From: Brachybacterium sp. | GTDB lineage: Bacteria; Actinomycetota; Actinomycetes; Actinomycetales; Dermabacteraceae | DNA: 7,624 nucleotides | Assembly (NCBI GenBank): GCA_030451965.1 | Contig: JAKDNE010000149.1 | Location: 1 to 7,624, forward strand | Direction of reading: 5' to 3' | In this document: piece by piece, positions 1-7,623 of the stretch | Layout of the letters: every line of letters begins with the position of its first letter | How positions within the stretch are numbered: the stretch's first letter is position 1 | Position numbers and translations under genes: made by a program | The notes under the pieces: generated by a model | The model's database searches: none | Told to the model about the DNA's origin: nothing | Seen by the model: the letters and a program-made list of their open reading frames with translations, nothing else

Positions 1-36
1 CTTGTGCCCGTACAGGAGATCCATCATCTGCCACAT
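1..36 (-). CDS. Start of an unidentified gene, cut by the window edge
   Basis: Three in-frame ATG codons (ending at positions 36, 27 and 24) open a frame that runs off the left edge, reading MWQMMDLLYGHK. Eleven of its twelve codons end in G or C, like the genes around it. The other readable frames here are A/T-rich at third positions, so this is the best candidate. It would be the next gene after allB in the same direction, 84 nt away. The Shine-Dalgarno is weak (a GGGGA shortly before the first ATG), so the exact start is open. Twelve residues are too few to name a product. Context suggests another allantoin/purine gene or a transporter, but this is a guess. The 80-112 hairpin lies between it and allB, so it may have its own promoter or depend on readthrough. 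Confidence 0.35.
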   Translation of the reverse strand, partial: MWQMMDLLYGHK

Positions 37-79
37 GGGATCCCCGGTAGTCCTGTGGGGGACGTCGGTGGCAGGGGCG

Positions 80-112
80 GGGCGGCGAGGCTCGTCACGG
101 CGCTCGCCGCCC
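80..112 (-). terminator. GC-rich stem-loop after allB, possible terminator
   Basis: Positions 80-89 (GGGCGGCGAG) and 103-112 (CTCGCCGCCC) form a perfect 10-bp inverted repeat around a 13-nt loop. It begins 8 nt after the allB stop codon in the direction of transcription. No T-run follows, so it is not a classical intrinsic terminator. U-less hairpins at gene ends are common in high-GC actinobacteria and may terminate transcription or protect 3' ends. Its position at the end of the five-gene run supports an end-of-operon role, but termination is inferred. Confidence 0.5.
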
Positions 113-120
113 GGCCCGGC

Positions 121-1629
121 TCACGCCTGCTCGTGGCGCAGCAGCTGTCCGGTCGGAGCATCGAACTCCACCCGCCGCCCGCGCAGGTAGGTCGCGCGGA
201 CCCGGCCCTGGAGCGTCTTGCCCTGGTACGGGGTGATCGGGTGGCGGTGGTGCAGCTGCCCGGCGTCCACCACGAAGGTCTCCTCGGCGGCGAAGACGGC
301 GAGGTCAGCATCGAATCCGAGGGCCAGCTGCCCCTTCGAGGTCAACCCCACCCGCTCTGCGGGGGCGCTGGACATCCACCGGACCACGCGCTCCAGCTCG
401 ATCCCGCGGCGGTGCGCCTCGGTCCAGATCAGCGACAGACCGAGCTGCAGGGAGGAGACCCCGCCCCAGGCGACCCAGAAGTCACCATCGCTCGGGTTCT
501 TGAGCTCGAGCGTGGAGGGTGAGTGGTCCGAGACGATGAAGTCGATCGTCCCCTCGAGCAGGCCCTGCCACAGCTGCTCGCGGTTGTCCTCCTCGCGCAC
601 GGGCGGGCAGCACTTGAAGGCCGTCGCTCCGTCCGGGATCTCCTCAGCGGTCAGGGTGAGGTAGTGGGGGCAGGTCTCGACGGAGAGGTCGAGCCCTTCG
701 CGCTTCGCGCCGGCGATCATGTCCAGGGCGTCCGAGCTGGACAGGTGCAGGATGTGGGTGCGGCCACCCGTGGCCCGGGTGCGCTCGATGACCGAGGAGA
801 TCGCCAGGTTCTCGGCATCGCGGGGGCGGGACTGCAGGAAGCTCTCGTACGTGGAGCCCGCGGCCTGCGGGGCGCTGTCGATCGTCTGGGCATCCTCGGC
901 GTGCACGATCATCATCGCACCGAAGGCGGAGGTCTCCGTCAGGGCCTCGCCGAGCTCCTCGGCGCTGAGCGGCGGGAACTCGTCCACCCCGGAATGCAGC
1001 AGGAAGCACTTGAATCCGAAGACGCCGGCGTCATGCAGCGGCCGCAGCTGCGGGAGGTTGCCGGGGATCGCCCCGCCCCAGAACCCGATGTCCACGAAGG
1101 CGCCCTGCTGCGCGAAGAGCTGCTTGTACTCGAGCGCCGGGGGGTTGACCGTCGAGGGGATGGAGTTCAGCGGCATGTCCAGCACGGTGGTCACCCCGCC
1201 AGCGGCCGCGGCGCGCGTGGCGGTGGCGAAGCCCTCCCATTCGGTGCGCCCGGGCTCGTTGATGTGCACATGGGTGTCCACGAGGCCCGGCAGCAGCGTC
1301 TCGTCCTCGGCCAGCTCGACGATCTCGCGGCCCTGCAGGGCGGCGCCGAGGGGCTCGATCGCTGCGATCCTGCCGTCGCGGATGCCGACCTCGCGGGCGG
1401 CGAAGCCGTCCTCACCCGCCACCCGTCGTCCCTTCACCACGAGGTCGAAGGGCGTCCCCGCAGCATGCGGGGACTCCTCGCCGCTCACTCGGGGCTCGGC
1501 GGCGGCAGGGGCCTCGCCGTGCTCCCGGTGAAAGTCGGCGATGAGGCGCCGCACGCGATCGGGGTCGTTCAGGGCGACCCCGGTCACGGGGGTGTCTGTT
1601 CCCTGGTCTCGGGAGTCCTGTGTCGTCAT
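121..1629 (-). CDS. allB: Allantoinase (allantoin to allantoate)
   Basis: This 502-residue cytoplasmic metal-dependent hydrolase of the amidohydrolase superfamily opens the hydantoin ring of allantoin to give allantoate, the first step of allantoin use. The binuclear metal site can be read directly: H120 and H122 in DTHVHINEPGR, K207 in GFKCF (the lysine carboxylated in this family), H243 in IVHAED, H295 in ILHLSS, and D368 in VSDHSP. The downstream DGDFWVAWGGVSSLQ stretch is typical of allantoinase rather than dihydropyrimidinase or dihydroorotase. The start is the ATG at 1629, which has GAAGGA 6 nt upstream; the frame stays open further upstream without supporting signals. The family core begins only at about residue 61 (FDLVVKGRRV), so there is an extra N-terminal segment of about 60 residues against the usual length near 450. 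It is the last gene of the run, 64 nt after glxK. Confidence 0.95.
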   Translation of the reverse strand: MTTQDSRDQGTDTPVTGVALNDPDRVRRLIADFHREHGEAPAAAEPRVSGEESPHAAGTPFDLVVKGRRVAGEDGFAAREVGIRDGRIAAIEPLGAALQGREIVELAEDETLLPGLVDTHVHINEPGRTEWEGFATATRAAAAGGVTTVLDMPLNSIPSTVNPPALEYKQLFAQQGAFVDIGFWGGAIPGNLPQLRPLHDAGVFGFKCFLLHSGVDEFPPLSAEELGEALTETSAFGAMMIVHAEDAQTIDSAPQAAGSTYESFLQSRPRDAENLAISSVIERTRATGGRTHILHLSSSDALDMIAGAKREGLDLSVETCPHYLTLTAEEIPDGATAFKCCPPVREEDNREQLWQGLLEGTIDFIVSDHSPSTLELKNPSDGDFWVAWGGVSSLQLGLSLIWTEAHRRGIELERVVRWMSSAPAERVGLTSKGQLALGFDADLAVFAAEETFVVDAGQLHHRHPITPYQGKTLQGRVRATYLRGRRVEFDAPTGQLLRHEQA

Positions 1630-1635
1630 CGTCTG

Positions 1636-1641
1636 TCCTTC
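1636..1641 (-). promoter_or_regulatory. Shine-Dalgarno deciding the allB start
   Basis: GAAGGA on the minus strand, 6 nt before the ATG at 1629. It favours the long 502-residue form. The in-frame GTG nearer the family core (residue 48) has no purine-rich site upstream. Confidence 0.75.
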
Positions 1642-1693
1642 TGCTGGTGCGTCCCGGCCGCTCGTCACGGTCGGTGCTGGGCATGCGCCGAGC

Positions 1694-2899
1694 TCATTCG
1701 CCGGCGACGGGGTGGGGGTCAGTCTGCCGTGCGGGGTCCGAGCTGCGGGACGCGAGCAGCTGATGCCCGATCTCGGCACCCACCTCCTGCAGCAGCCGAG
1801 GGGCCTCGGCCATGCTGGTGCGGGCGTCCTCCGCGCGCTCGATCAGCGTGTGCACGGCGGCGAAGCCCGCGTCCCGCAGCTGCTGCGGGGGAAGGAGGCT
1901 GCGGCCGCAGACCACGATGGTGGGGATCGAGGCCCGCTGGGCGGTGCGCAGCACGCCCAGCGGCGCCTTGCCTCCCAGGGACTGCGCGTCGAGGCTGCCC
2001 TCGCCCGTGATCACGAGCGTGGCCCCGTCGATCCGCTCGGCGAGGCGGACCAGCTCCAGCACCACGTCGATCCCCGGTCGGCGGCGTGCGCCGAGGGCCG
2101 CGAGCGCTGCGAATCCCAGACCTCCGGCCGCTCCCGCGCCGGGCGCGAGCGCGACCTGCCCGGCGGCGGATCCGAGCGCCTCCTCGGCGCGGTCCCGCCA
2201 GCGGGTCAGCCCCTCCTCGAGCGCGGCGAGCTGTGCGGGGTCCGCTCCCTTCTGCGGTCCGAAGACGGCAGCGGCGCCCTGCGCGCCGAGCAGGGGGTTG
2301 TCCACGTCGGCGGCGAGCACGAATTCCGCACCCGCCACCGCCGGGGAGAGGCCTGAGATATCGACGCGGGCGAGGTCCCGCAGGGCTCCGCCCCCGCCCG
2401 TGAGCTCCTCGCCGGCGGCGTCGAGGAACCGGGCGCCGAGAGCGGTGAGCATCCCGGTCCCCCCATCGGTGCAGGCGCTGCCGCCCACACCCAGGATGAT
2501 CCGCCGTGCGCCGTGGTCCAGCGCATGCGCGATCAGCTCGCCGGTGCCGCGGCTGCCGGCCCCGAGGGGATCCAGCAGCGGGTCCCGGTCGTCGCCGCGG
2601 GGCAGCGCGTCCAGGCCCGAGGCCTGGGACATCTCGATCACCGCGGTGCCGTCGAGAGCGGCATAGGCCCCCTCGACGGGCAGTCCCACCGGGCCGGTGA
2701 CCGACAGCGACCGGGAGGAGTACCCGGCGCTGAGCGCGGCCTGGACCGTGCCCTCGCCACCGTCGGCCACCGGGATCCTGACGATGTCGAGGGCGTCCGG
2801 CTCCGCCGAGGCGGAGCGCAGCCCCGCTTCCAGGGCGGCGGCCACCTCCTCCGCATCGGCCGAGCCCTTGAACTTGTCCGGTGCGAGGATGATGCGCAC
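1694..2899 (-). CDS. glxK: Glycerate 2-kinase, GarK/GlxK family
   Basis: This 401-residue cytoplasmic kinase phosphorylates D-glycerate with ATP. Members of this GarK/GlxK-type family make 2-phosphoglycerate, feeding carbon from glyoxylate into lower glycolysis. Family signatures in order are: MRIILAPDKFKGS at the N terminus, PVADGGEGTV (43-52), GVGGSACTDGGTGML (137-151), ADVDNPLLG (197-205) with FGPQKGA (213-219), PGAGAAGGLG (253-262), and the C-terminal VITGEGSLDAQ (296-306) followed by GK (310-311). The GVGGSA loop reads CTDGG where E. coli-type enzymes have TNDGG, which I read as a lineage variant rather than a defect. The start is GTG at 2899, not the in-frame GTG at 2926: it gives the conserved family N terminus and has AGGAGG 5 nt upstream. 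A short tail after about residue 385 (SRSSDPARQTDPHPVAGE) looks disordered. It lies 34 nt after gcl and 64 nt before allB. Confidence 0.94.
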   Translation of the reverse strand: MRIILAPDKFKGSADAEEVAAALEAGLRSASAEPDALDIVRIPVADGGEGTVQAALSAGYSSRSLSVTGPVGLPVEGAYAALDGTAVIEMSQASGLDALPRGDDRDPLLDPLGAGSRGTGELIAHALDHGARRIILGVGGSACTDGGTGMLTALGARFLDAAGEELTGGGGALRDLARVDISGLSPAVAGAEFVLAADVDNPLLGAQGAAAVFGPQKGADPAQLAALEEGLTRWRDRAEEALGSAAGQVALAPGAGAAGGLGFAALAALGARRRPGIDVVLELVRLAERIDGATLVITGEGSLDAQSLGGKAPLGVLRTAQRASIPTIVVCGRSLLPPQQLRDAGFAAVHTLIERAEDARTSMAEAPRLLQEVGAEIGHQLLASRSSDPARQTDPHPVAGE

Positions 2900-2904
2900 T
2901 GCTG

Positions 2905-2910
2905 CCTCCT
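2905..2910 (-). promoter_or_regulatory. Shine-Dalgarno deciding the glxK GTG start
   Basis: A full AGGAGG on the minus strand, 5 nt before the GTG at 2899. It decides the start in favour of the form beginning MRIILAPDK and against the upstream GTG at 2926. Confidence 0.85.
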
Positions 2911-2933
2911 GTCCGCGGGTCGGCACGGCCGGA

Positions 2934-4745
<1,812 letters not shown>

Positions 4746-4772
4746 GAGGTTCTCCTTCGAAGCAACAGGGGG

Positions 4773-5669
4773 TCAGGCGCGGGCGTCGTCGCCCGGGCGG
4801 GTCGAGAGAGCCTCGACCAGGGTGAACAATCCGGAATGGTCCAGGCCGCCGTCGCCGCGGGCGACGGTGGCTCCGACCTGCTGGGCCACGAGGGAGCCGA
4901 GGGGGATGGCGACCCCTGCCTCGCGGGCGGCCGAGGTCACGATGCCCATGTCCTTGTGGTGCAGCTCGAGCCGGAATCCGGGGGCGAAGTCCCGGTCCAG
5001 GAGCTTCTGGCCCTTCTGCTCGAGCACCTTGGAGCCGGCCAGCCCGCCTCCCAGGACCTTGAGGGCAGCGGTCGTGTCCACGCCGTAGGCCTCGAGGAAG
5101 ACCACTGCTTCGCTGACCGCCTGGATGTTGGCGGCGACGATGAGCTGGTTGGCCGCCTTGACGGTCTGCCCGGAGCCGGAGGGGCCCACGTGCACGATCG
5201 TTGTGCCGACACCCTGGAGCACTTCGTCCACAGCCTCGACGTCCGACTTCTCGCCACCGATCATGATGGACAGTGCGCCGGAGATCGCGCCGGCCTCGCC
5301 GCCGGAGACCGGGGCATCCAGCGGGCGCAGCCCGGCCTCGCGGGCCTGCGCGGCCAGCGTCGCGGCGACATCGGGGCGGATCGTGGAGGCGTCGATCCAC
5401 AGGGCACCGGAGGAGGCGTTCGCGAAGACTCCGTCCTCGCCGCCGACGACGGCCTCGACGTCGGGGGAGTCCGGGAGCATCGTGATGATCACCTCGGCCT
5501 CGCGCACGGCGTCGGCGACGGAGTCCGCGCCCTTGCCGCCCGCCTCGACGAGGGCATCGATCTTCCCGCGGGAGCGGTTAAATCCGGTGACGTCGTGGCC
5601 TGCGGCGACGAGGTTCTTGGCCATGGGAAGTCCCATGATTCCGAGTCCGATGACAGCGATCTTGGTCAT
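4773..5669 (-). CDS. glxR: 2-hydroxy-3-oxopropionate (tartronate semialdehyde) reductase
   Basis: This 298-residue member of the beta-hydroxyacid dehydrogenase family reduces tartronate semialdehyde to D-glycerate with NAD(P)H in the cytoplasm. The N-terminal Rossmann motif is GLGIMG (8-13) within IAVIGLGIMGLPMAKNL. Asn31-Arg32 after the second strand is the arrangement usually linked to NADPH preference. DAPVSGGEAGA (118-128) is the substrate-binding block. K171 in GQTVKAANQ is the catalytic lysine, and GFRLELHHKD (231-240) is the conserved C-terminal segment. Length matches E. coli GarR/GlxR (about 294). The start is the ATG at 5669, which gives the family N terminus MTKIAVIG and has AAAGGA 7 nt upstream; an open frame continues upstream but reads as non-family sequence. 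It is 59 nt after hyi and 27 nt before gcl, so substrate producer and consumer are adjacent. A 3-hydroxyisobutyrate dehydrogenase role is possible by fold but less likely here. Confidence 0.94.
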   Translation of the reverse strand: MTKIAVIGLGIMGLPMAKNLVAAGHDVTGFNRSRGKIDALVEAGGKGADSVADAVREAEVIITMLPDSPDVEAVVGGEDGVFANASSGALWIDASTIRPDVAATLAAQAREAGLRPLDAPVSGGEAGAISGALSIMIGGEKSDVEAVDEVLQGVGTTIVHVGPSGSGQTVKAANQLIVAANIQAVSEAVVFLEAYGVDTTAALKVLGGGLAGSKVLEQKGQKLLDRDFAPGFRLELHHKDMGIVTSAAREAGVAIPLGSLVAQQVGATVARGDGGLDHSGLFTLVEALSTRPGDDARA

Positions 5670-5728
5670 GTCGGGGTCCTTTCGCGGAGTGTTGCGTGTG
5701 GGGAGGGAGAGAAGCGGGGCGGAGGAGT

Positions 5729-6559
5729 TCAGCTGTTGGTGCCGGCGGGCTGGGAGAGCCAGTCGAAGGCCGTGGCGCGATCCTGCTTGTACTCGAGGGC
5801 GACGTCGCCCTCGTAGCCCAGGGTGCGCGAGCGCTGGATCCACTGGTCCAGGGGCAGGTCACCGGTGCCCGGGGCGCCGCGGCCGGGGGAGTCGGCGATC
5901 TGGATGTGCCCGAACTCGGCGGCGTGCTCCTCGATCACGGCGGCGACGTCATCGCCGTTGACGGCGAGGTGGTAGAAGTCGGCGAGCAGAGCGATGTTCT
6001 CCGCCCCTTCGGCGCGCACCCGGTCGATGATCGCCAGGGCGTCGGCCGCGGTCTTCAGGGGGTAGGCGTCGGCGCCGGAGACCGGCTCGAGCAGCACGGT
6101 GCCGCCGACGGCGGCGACGGTGCGGGCCGCGAGCGCGAGGTTGGCGACGGCGGTCTCGTCCTGGGCGGCCGCGTCCTGACCCTCGATGCGCAGGCCGTAC
6201 AGGGCGTTGAACGCGCGGCAGCCGAGGCGTTCGCCGAGTGCGGCGACGACGTGGGCGTTCGCGGCGAACTCCTCCTCACGGCCGATCGAGGAGACGATCC
6301 CGCGGTCGCCGCCGGGCATGTCGCCGGCGAAGAAGTTCAGCCCCACCAGCTGGACGCCGGCGGACTCGATCGAGCCGACGAAGTCGTCGATCTCCTGCTG
6401 GGACGGGGTGGCGCTGTCGAAGGGCCACCAGAACTCGACACGCTCGAAGCCGGCGTCGCGGGCGGCCTGGGCCCGCTCGAGCACCGGCAGCTCTGACAGC
6501 AGCGTCGTGCAGTTGATGACGAAGTCTCGCGGCGACGGCGTGGTGCTGGTGCTGGACAT
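5729..6559 (-). CDS. hyi: Hydroxypyruvate isomerase family protein (TIM barrel)
   Basis: This 276-residue xylose-isomerase-like TIM-barrel enzyme is likely to interconvert hydroxypyruvate and tartronate semialdehyde. Diagnostic blocks shared with E. coli Hyi are GFERVEFWWPF (37-47), DRGIVSSIGREEEF (85-98), ADFYH (193-197), GHIQIADSPGRGAPGTG (217-233) and ALEYK (254-258). By alignment from memory the metal ligands are E158, D194, Q220 and E256, all present. The block after E158 reads EPVSGADAYPL, whereas E. coli has EPINHFDIPGF, so this belongs to a distinct, probably actinobacterial, branch whose substrate is less certain. The protein has about 12 extra Ser/Thr-rich residues before the family start. 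The start ATG has GAGGGG 7 nt upstream. It is the first gene after the promoter at 6642-6670, with a leader of about 75 nt, and lies 59 nt before glxR. Confidence 0.87.
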   Translation of the reverse strand: MSSTSTTPSPRDFVINCTTLLSELPVLERAQAARDAGFERVEFWWPFDSATPSQQEIDDFVGSIESAGVQLVGLNFFAGDMPGGDRGIVSSIGREEEFAANAHVVAALGERLGCRAFNALYGLRIEGQDAAAQDETAVANLALAARTVAAVGGTVLLEPVSGADAYPLKTAADALAIIDRVRAEGAENIALLADFYHLAVNGDDVAAVIEEHAAEFGHIQIADSPGRGAPGTGDLPLDQWIQRSRTLGYEGDVALEYKQDRATAFDWLSQPAGTNS

Positions 6560-6594
6560 GGAGTGCCCCCTCGGGTCGTCGATGGTTGATCACG

Positions 6595-6607
6595 GAACCG
6601 GTGGTTC
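6595..6607. repeat. Short inverted repeat in the hyi leader
   Basis: GAACC and GGTTC flank a 3-bp centre (6600-6602), giving a 5-bp-arm inverted repeat between the hyi promoter and its ribosome-binding site. It could be a small leader hairpin or a secondary regulator half-site pair. It is short enough to be chance. Confidence 0.35.
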
Positions 6608-6616
6608 TCGTAGTGT

Positions 6617-6630
6617 GGAAGAATTATTCC
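6617..6630. promoter_or_regulatory. Candidate operator palindrome GGAAgAATTaTTCC
   Basis: This 14-bp palindrome has one mismatched pair (6621/6626) and is strikingly A/T-rich in otherwise very GC-rich DNA. It lies just downstream of the predicted -10 box, at roughly +5 to +18 from the expected transcription start, where a bound repressor would block transcription. GGAA/TTCC half-sites resemble the E. coli IclR box, and IclR-family AllR is the known repressor of allantoin/glyoxylate genes in E. coli and Streptomyces. Assignment to an AllR-like regulator is an inference; no regulator gene lies in the window. Confidence 0.6.
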
Positions 6631-6641
6631 GTGTGATGGAA

Positions 6642-6670
6642 ACCCTACGGGGTGGAGGGGGTGTCGTCAA
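6642..6670 (-). promoter_or_regulatory. Predicted sigma-70-type promoter for hyi-glxR-gcl-glxK-allB
   Basis: On the minus strand, -35 TTGACG (6665-6670) and -10 TAGGGT (6642-6647) are separated by exactly 17 bp. Both are close to the actinobacterial housekeeping consensus. The transcription start is expected near 6635, giving a leader of about 75 nt before the hyi ATG. No comparable promoter was seen in the short gaps between the following five genes, so this probably drives all of them. Confidence 0.7.
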
Positions 6671-6706
6671 CCTCTTCGGAGCGGTGATTCCCTGCCGTGG
6701 TGCTGA

Positions 6707-6742
6707 CGATCCCCGGCCGCTGCAGCGCGTGACCGGGGATCG
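6707..6742 (-). terminator. Strong stem-loop between allE and hyi, possible terminator
   Basis: CGATCCCCGG (6707-6716) and CCGGGGATCG (6733-6742) form a perfect 10-bp inverted repeat around a 16-nt loop. It begins 24 nt after the allE stop. No T-run follows on the minus strand, so it is a U-less hairpin of the kind often found at actinobacterial gene ends. It lies upstream of the hyi promoter, which fits an end to an allE transcript followed by a new start. The loop also holds the self-complementary CGCTGCAGCG (6718-6727). Partial readthrough is possible. Confidence 0.6.
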
Positions 6743-6766
6743 CAGGTGGGAGGGGCGGCGAGGAGC

Positions 6767-7609
6767 TCAGCCCAGGAACGGCATATGCCGGTGCATGTCC
6801 TTGTAGAGCAGGTAGCGGAAGCGACCGGGGCCTCCGGCGTAGCAGGCTTGCGGGCAGAAGGCGCGCAGCCACATGAAGTCGCCGGCCTCCACCTCGACCC
6901 AGTCCTGGTTCAGGCGGTACACGGCCTTGCCCTCGAGCACGTAGAGGCCGTGCTCCATGACATGGGTCTCCGCGAACGGGATGGTGCCGCCGGGCTCGAA
7001 GGAGACCACGGTGACGTGCATGTCGTGGCGGAGGTCATCGGGGTCCACGAAGCGGGTCGTGGCCCAGGCGCCGTCCGTATCGGGCATCGGGGTGGGGGAG
7101 ATGTCCTGCTCGTTCGTCACGAACGCGGTCGGCAGCTCGATGCCGTCGACGCGCTGGTACCGCTTGCGGATCCAGTGCCAGGTGGCGGGCGAGGCGCCGG
7201 TGTTGCGCACCGACCACGCCGTCTCCGGCGGGATGAAGGCGTAGCCGCCGGGACCCATCGTGTGCGTCGCCCCGTCGATCACGACGGTCAGCTCGCCGTC
7301 CATGAGGAACAGGACGCTCTCCGCCTCGGGATCGGTCTCTGGGCTCTCGCTGCCGCCGCCGGGAGCGACCTCCATGAGGTACTGGGAGAAGGTCTCGGCG
7401 AAGCCGCTCAGCGGCCGCGCCAGCACCCAGAGACGGGTCCGGTCCCAGAACGGGAGACGACTGGTCACGATGTCGCGCAGGGTCCCGTGCGGGATGACCG
7501 CGTAGGACTCGGTGAACATGGCCCGGTCCGTCAGCAGGTCGGTCTGCGGAGGCAGGCCGCCGGGCGGGATCTGGTACGTGGGCGTGCGGAGGGATGTCGA
7601 GTCGGTCAT
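6767..7609 (-). CDS. allE: (S)-ureidoglycine aminohydrolase, double-cupin
   Basis: This 280-residue cytoplasmic Mn-dependent bicupin converts (S)-ureidoglycine and water to (S)-ureidoglycolate and ammonia, following allantoate amidohydrolase. The N-terminal cupin (about 70-150, with GYAFIPPETAWSVRN) lacks an obvious metal set, as in the family. The C-terminal cupin carries the site: E214, H216 and H220 in ETHVMEHG, and Q254 in CPQACYA. Y266 and K270 in RYLLYKD match, by motif position, the active-site Tyr and Lys described for the Arabidopsis enzyme. E. coli AllE is 261 residues; the excess here is mostly at the N terminus and in the 83-98 loop (PGGGSESPETDPEAES). The start is the ATG at 7609 with GGAGGT 8 nt upstream. 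Its promoter, if separate, is outside the window. A stem-loop and a new promoter separate it from hyi, so it may be transcribed apart from, though co-regulated with, the following operon. Confidence 0.95.
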   Translation of the reverse strand: MTDSTSLRTPTYQIPPGGLPPQTDLLTDRAMFTESYAVIPHGTLRDIVTSRLPFWDRTRLWVLARPLSGFAETFSQYLMEVAPGGGSESPETDPEAESVLFLMDGELTVVIDGATHTMGPGGYAFIPPETAWSVRNTGASPATWHWIRKRYQRVDGIELPTAFVTNEQDISPTPMPDTDGAWATTRFVDPDDLRHDMHVTVVSFEPGGTIPFAETHVMEHGLYVLEGKAVYRLNQDWVEVEAGDFMWLRAFCPQACYAGGPGRFRYLLYKDMHRHMPFLG

Positions 7610-7617
7610 GCGGGTGC

Positions 7618-7623
7618 ACCTCC
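7618..7623 (-). promoter_or_regulatory. Shine-Dalgarno of allE
   Basis: GGAGGT on the minus strand, 8 nt before the ATG at 7609, at the very edge of the window. It confirms the allE start and that the gene is complete here. Confidence 0.8.

Noticed and set aside
3..50. Plus-strand frame ending in TAG at 48-50, a possible tail of a convergent gene
   Set aside because: Only 5 of 15 codons end in G or C, unlike every gene in the window. The minus-strand frame in the same place fits local codon use much better.
1630..1779. Upstream 50-codon continuation of the allB frame
   Set aside because: It overlaps the end of glxK and resembles no protein family. The ATG at 1629 has a good Shine-Dalgarno, so the longer start is not supported.
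523..2010. Plus-strand frame of 495 codons opposite allB and glxK
   Set aside because: It is an antisense shadow with no family signature and no supported start. It crosses from one real gene into the next.
5670..5843. Upstream 58-codon continuation of the glxR frame
   Set aside because: It overlaps the 3' end of hyi and is Arg/Pro-rich without family similarity. The conserved Rossmann N terminus begins at the ATG at 5669, which has its own ribosome-binding site.
6631..6636. TGTGA word suggesting a CRP-type site near the hyi promoter
   Set aside because: Only one half-site is present; the matching TCACA at the required spacing is missing.
6718..6727. CGCTGCAGCG as an independent operator
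   Set aside because: It sits inside the loop of the larger stem-loop and has no promoter at operator distance. A 10-bp palindrome in GC-rich DNA is weak evidence on its own.
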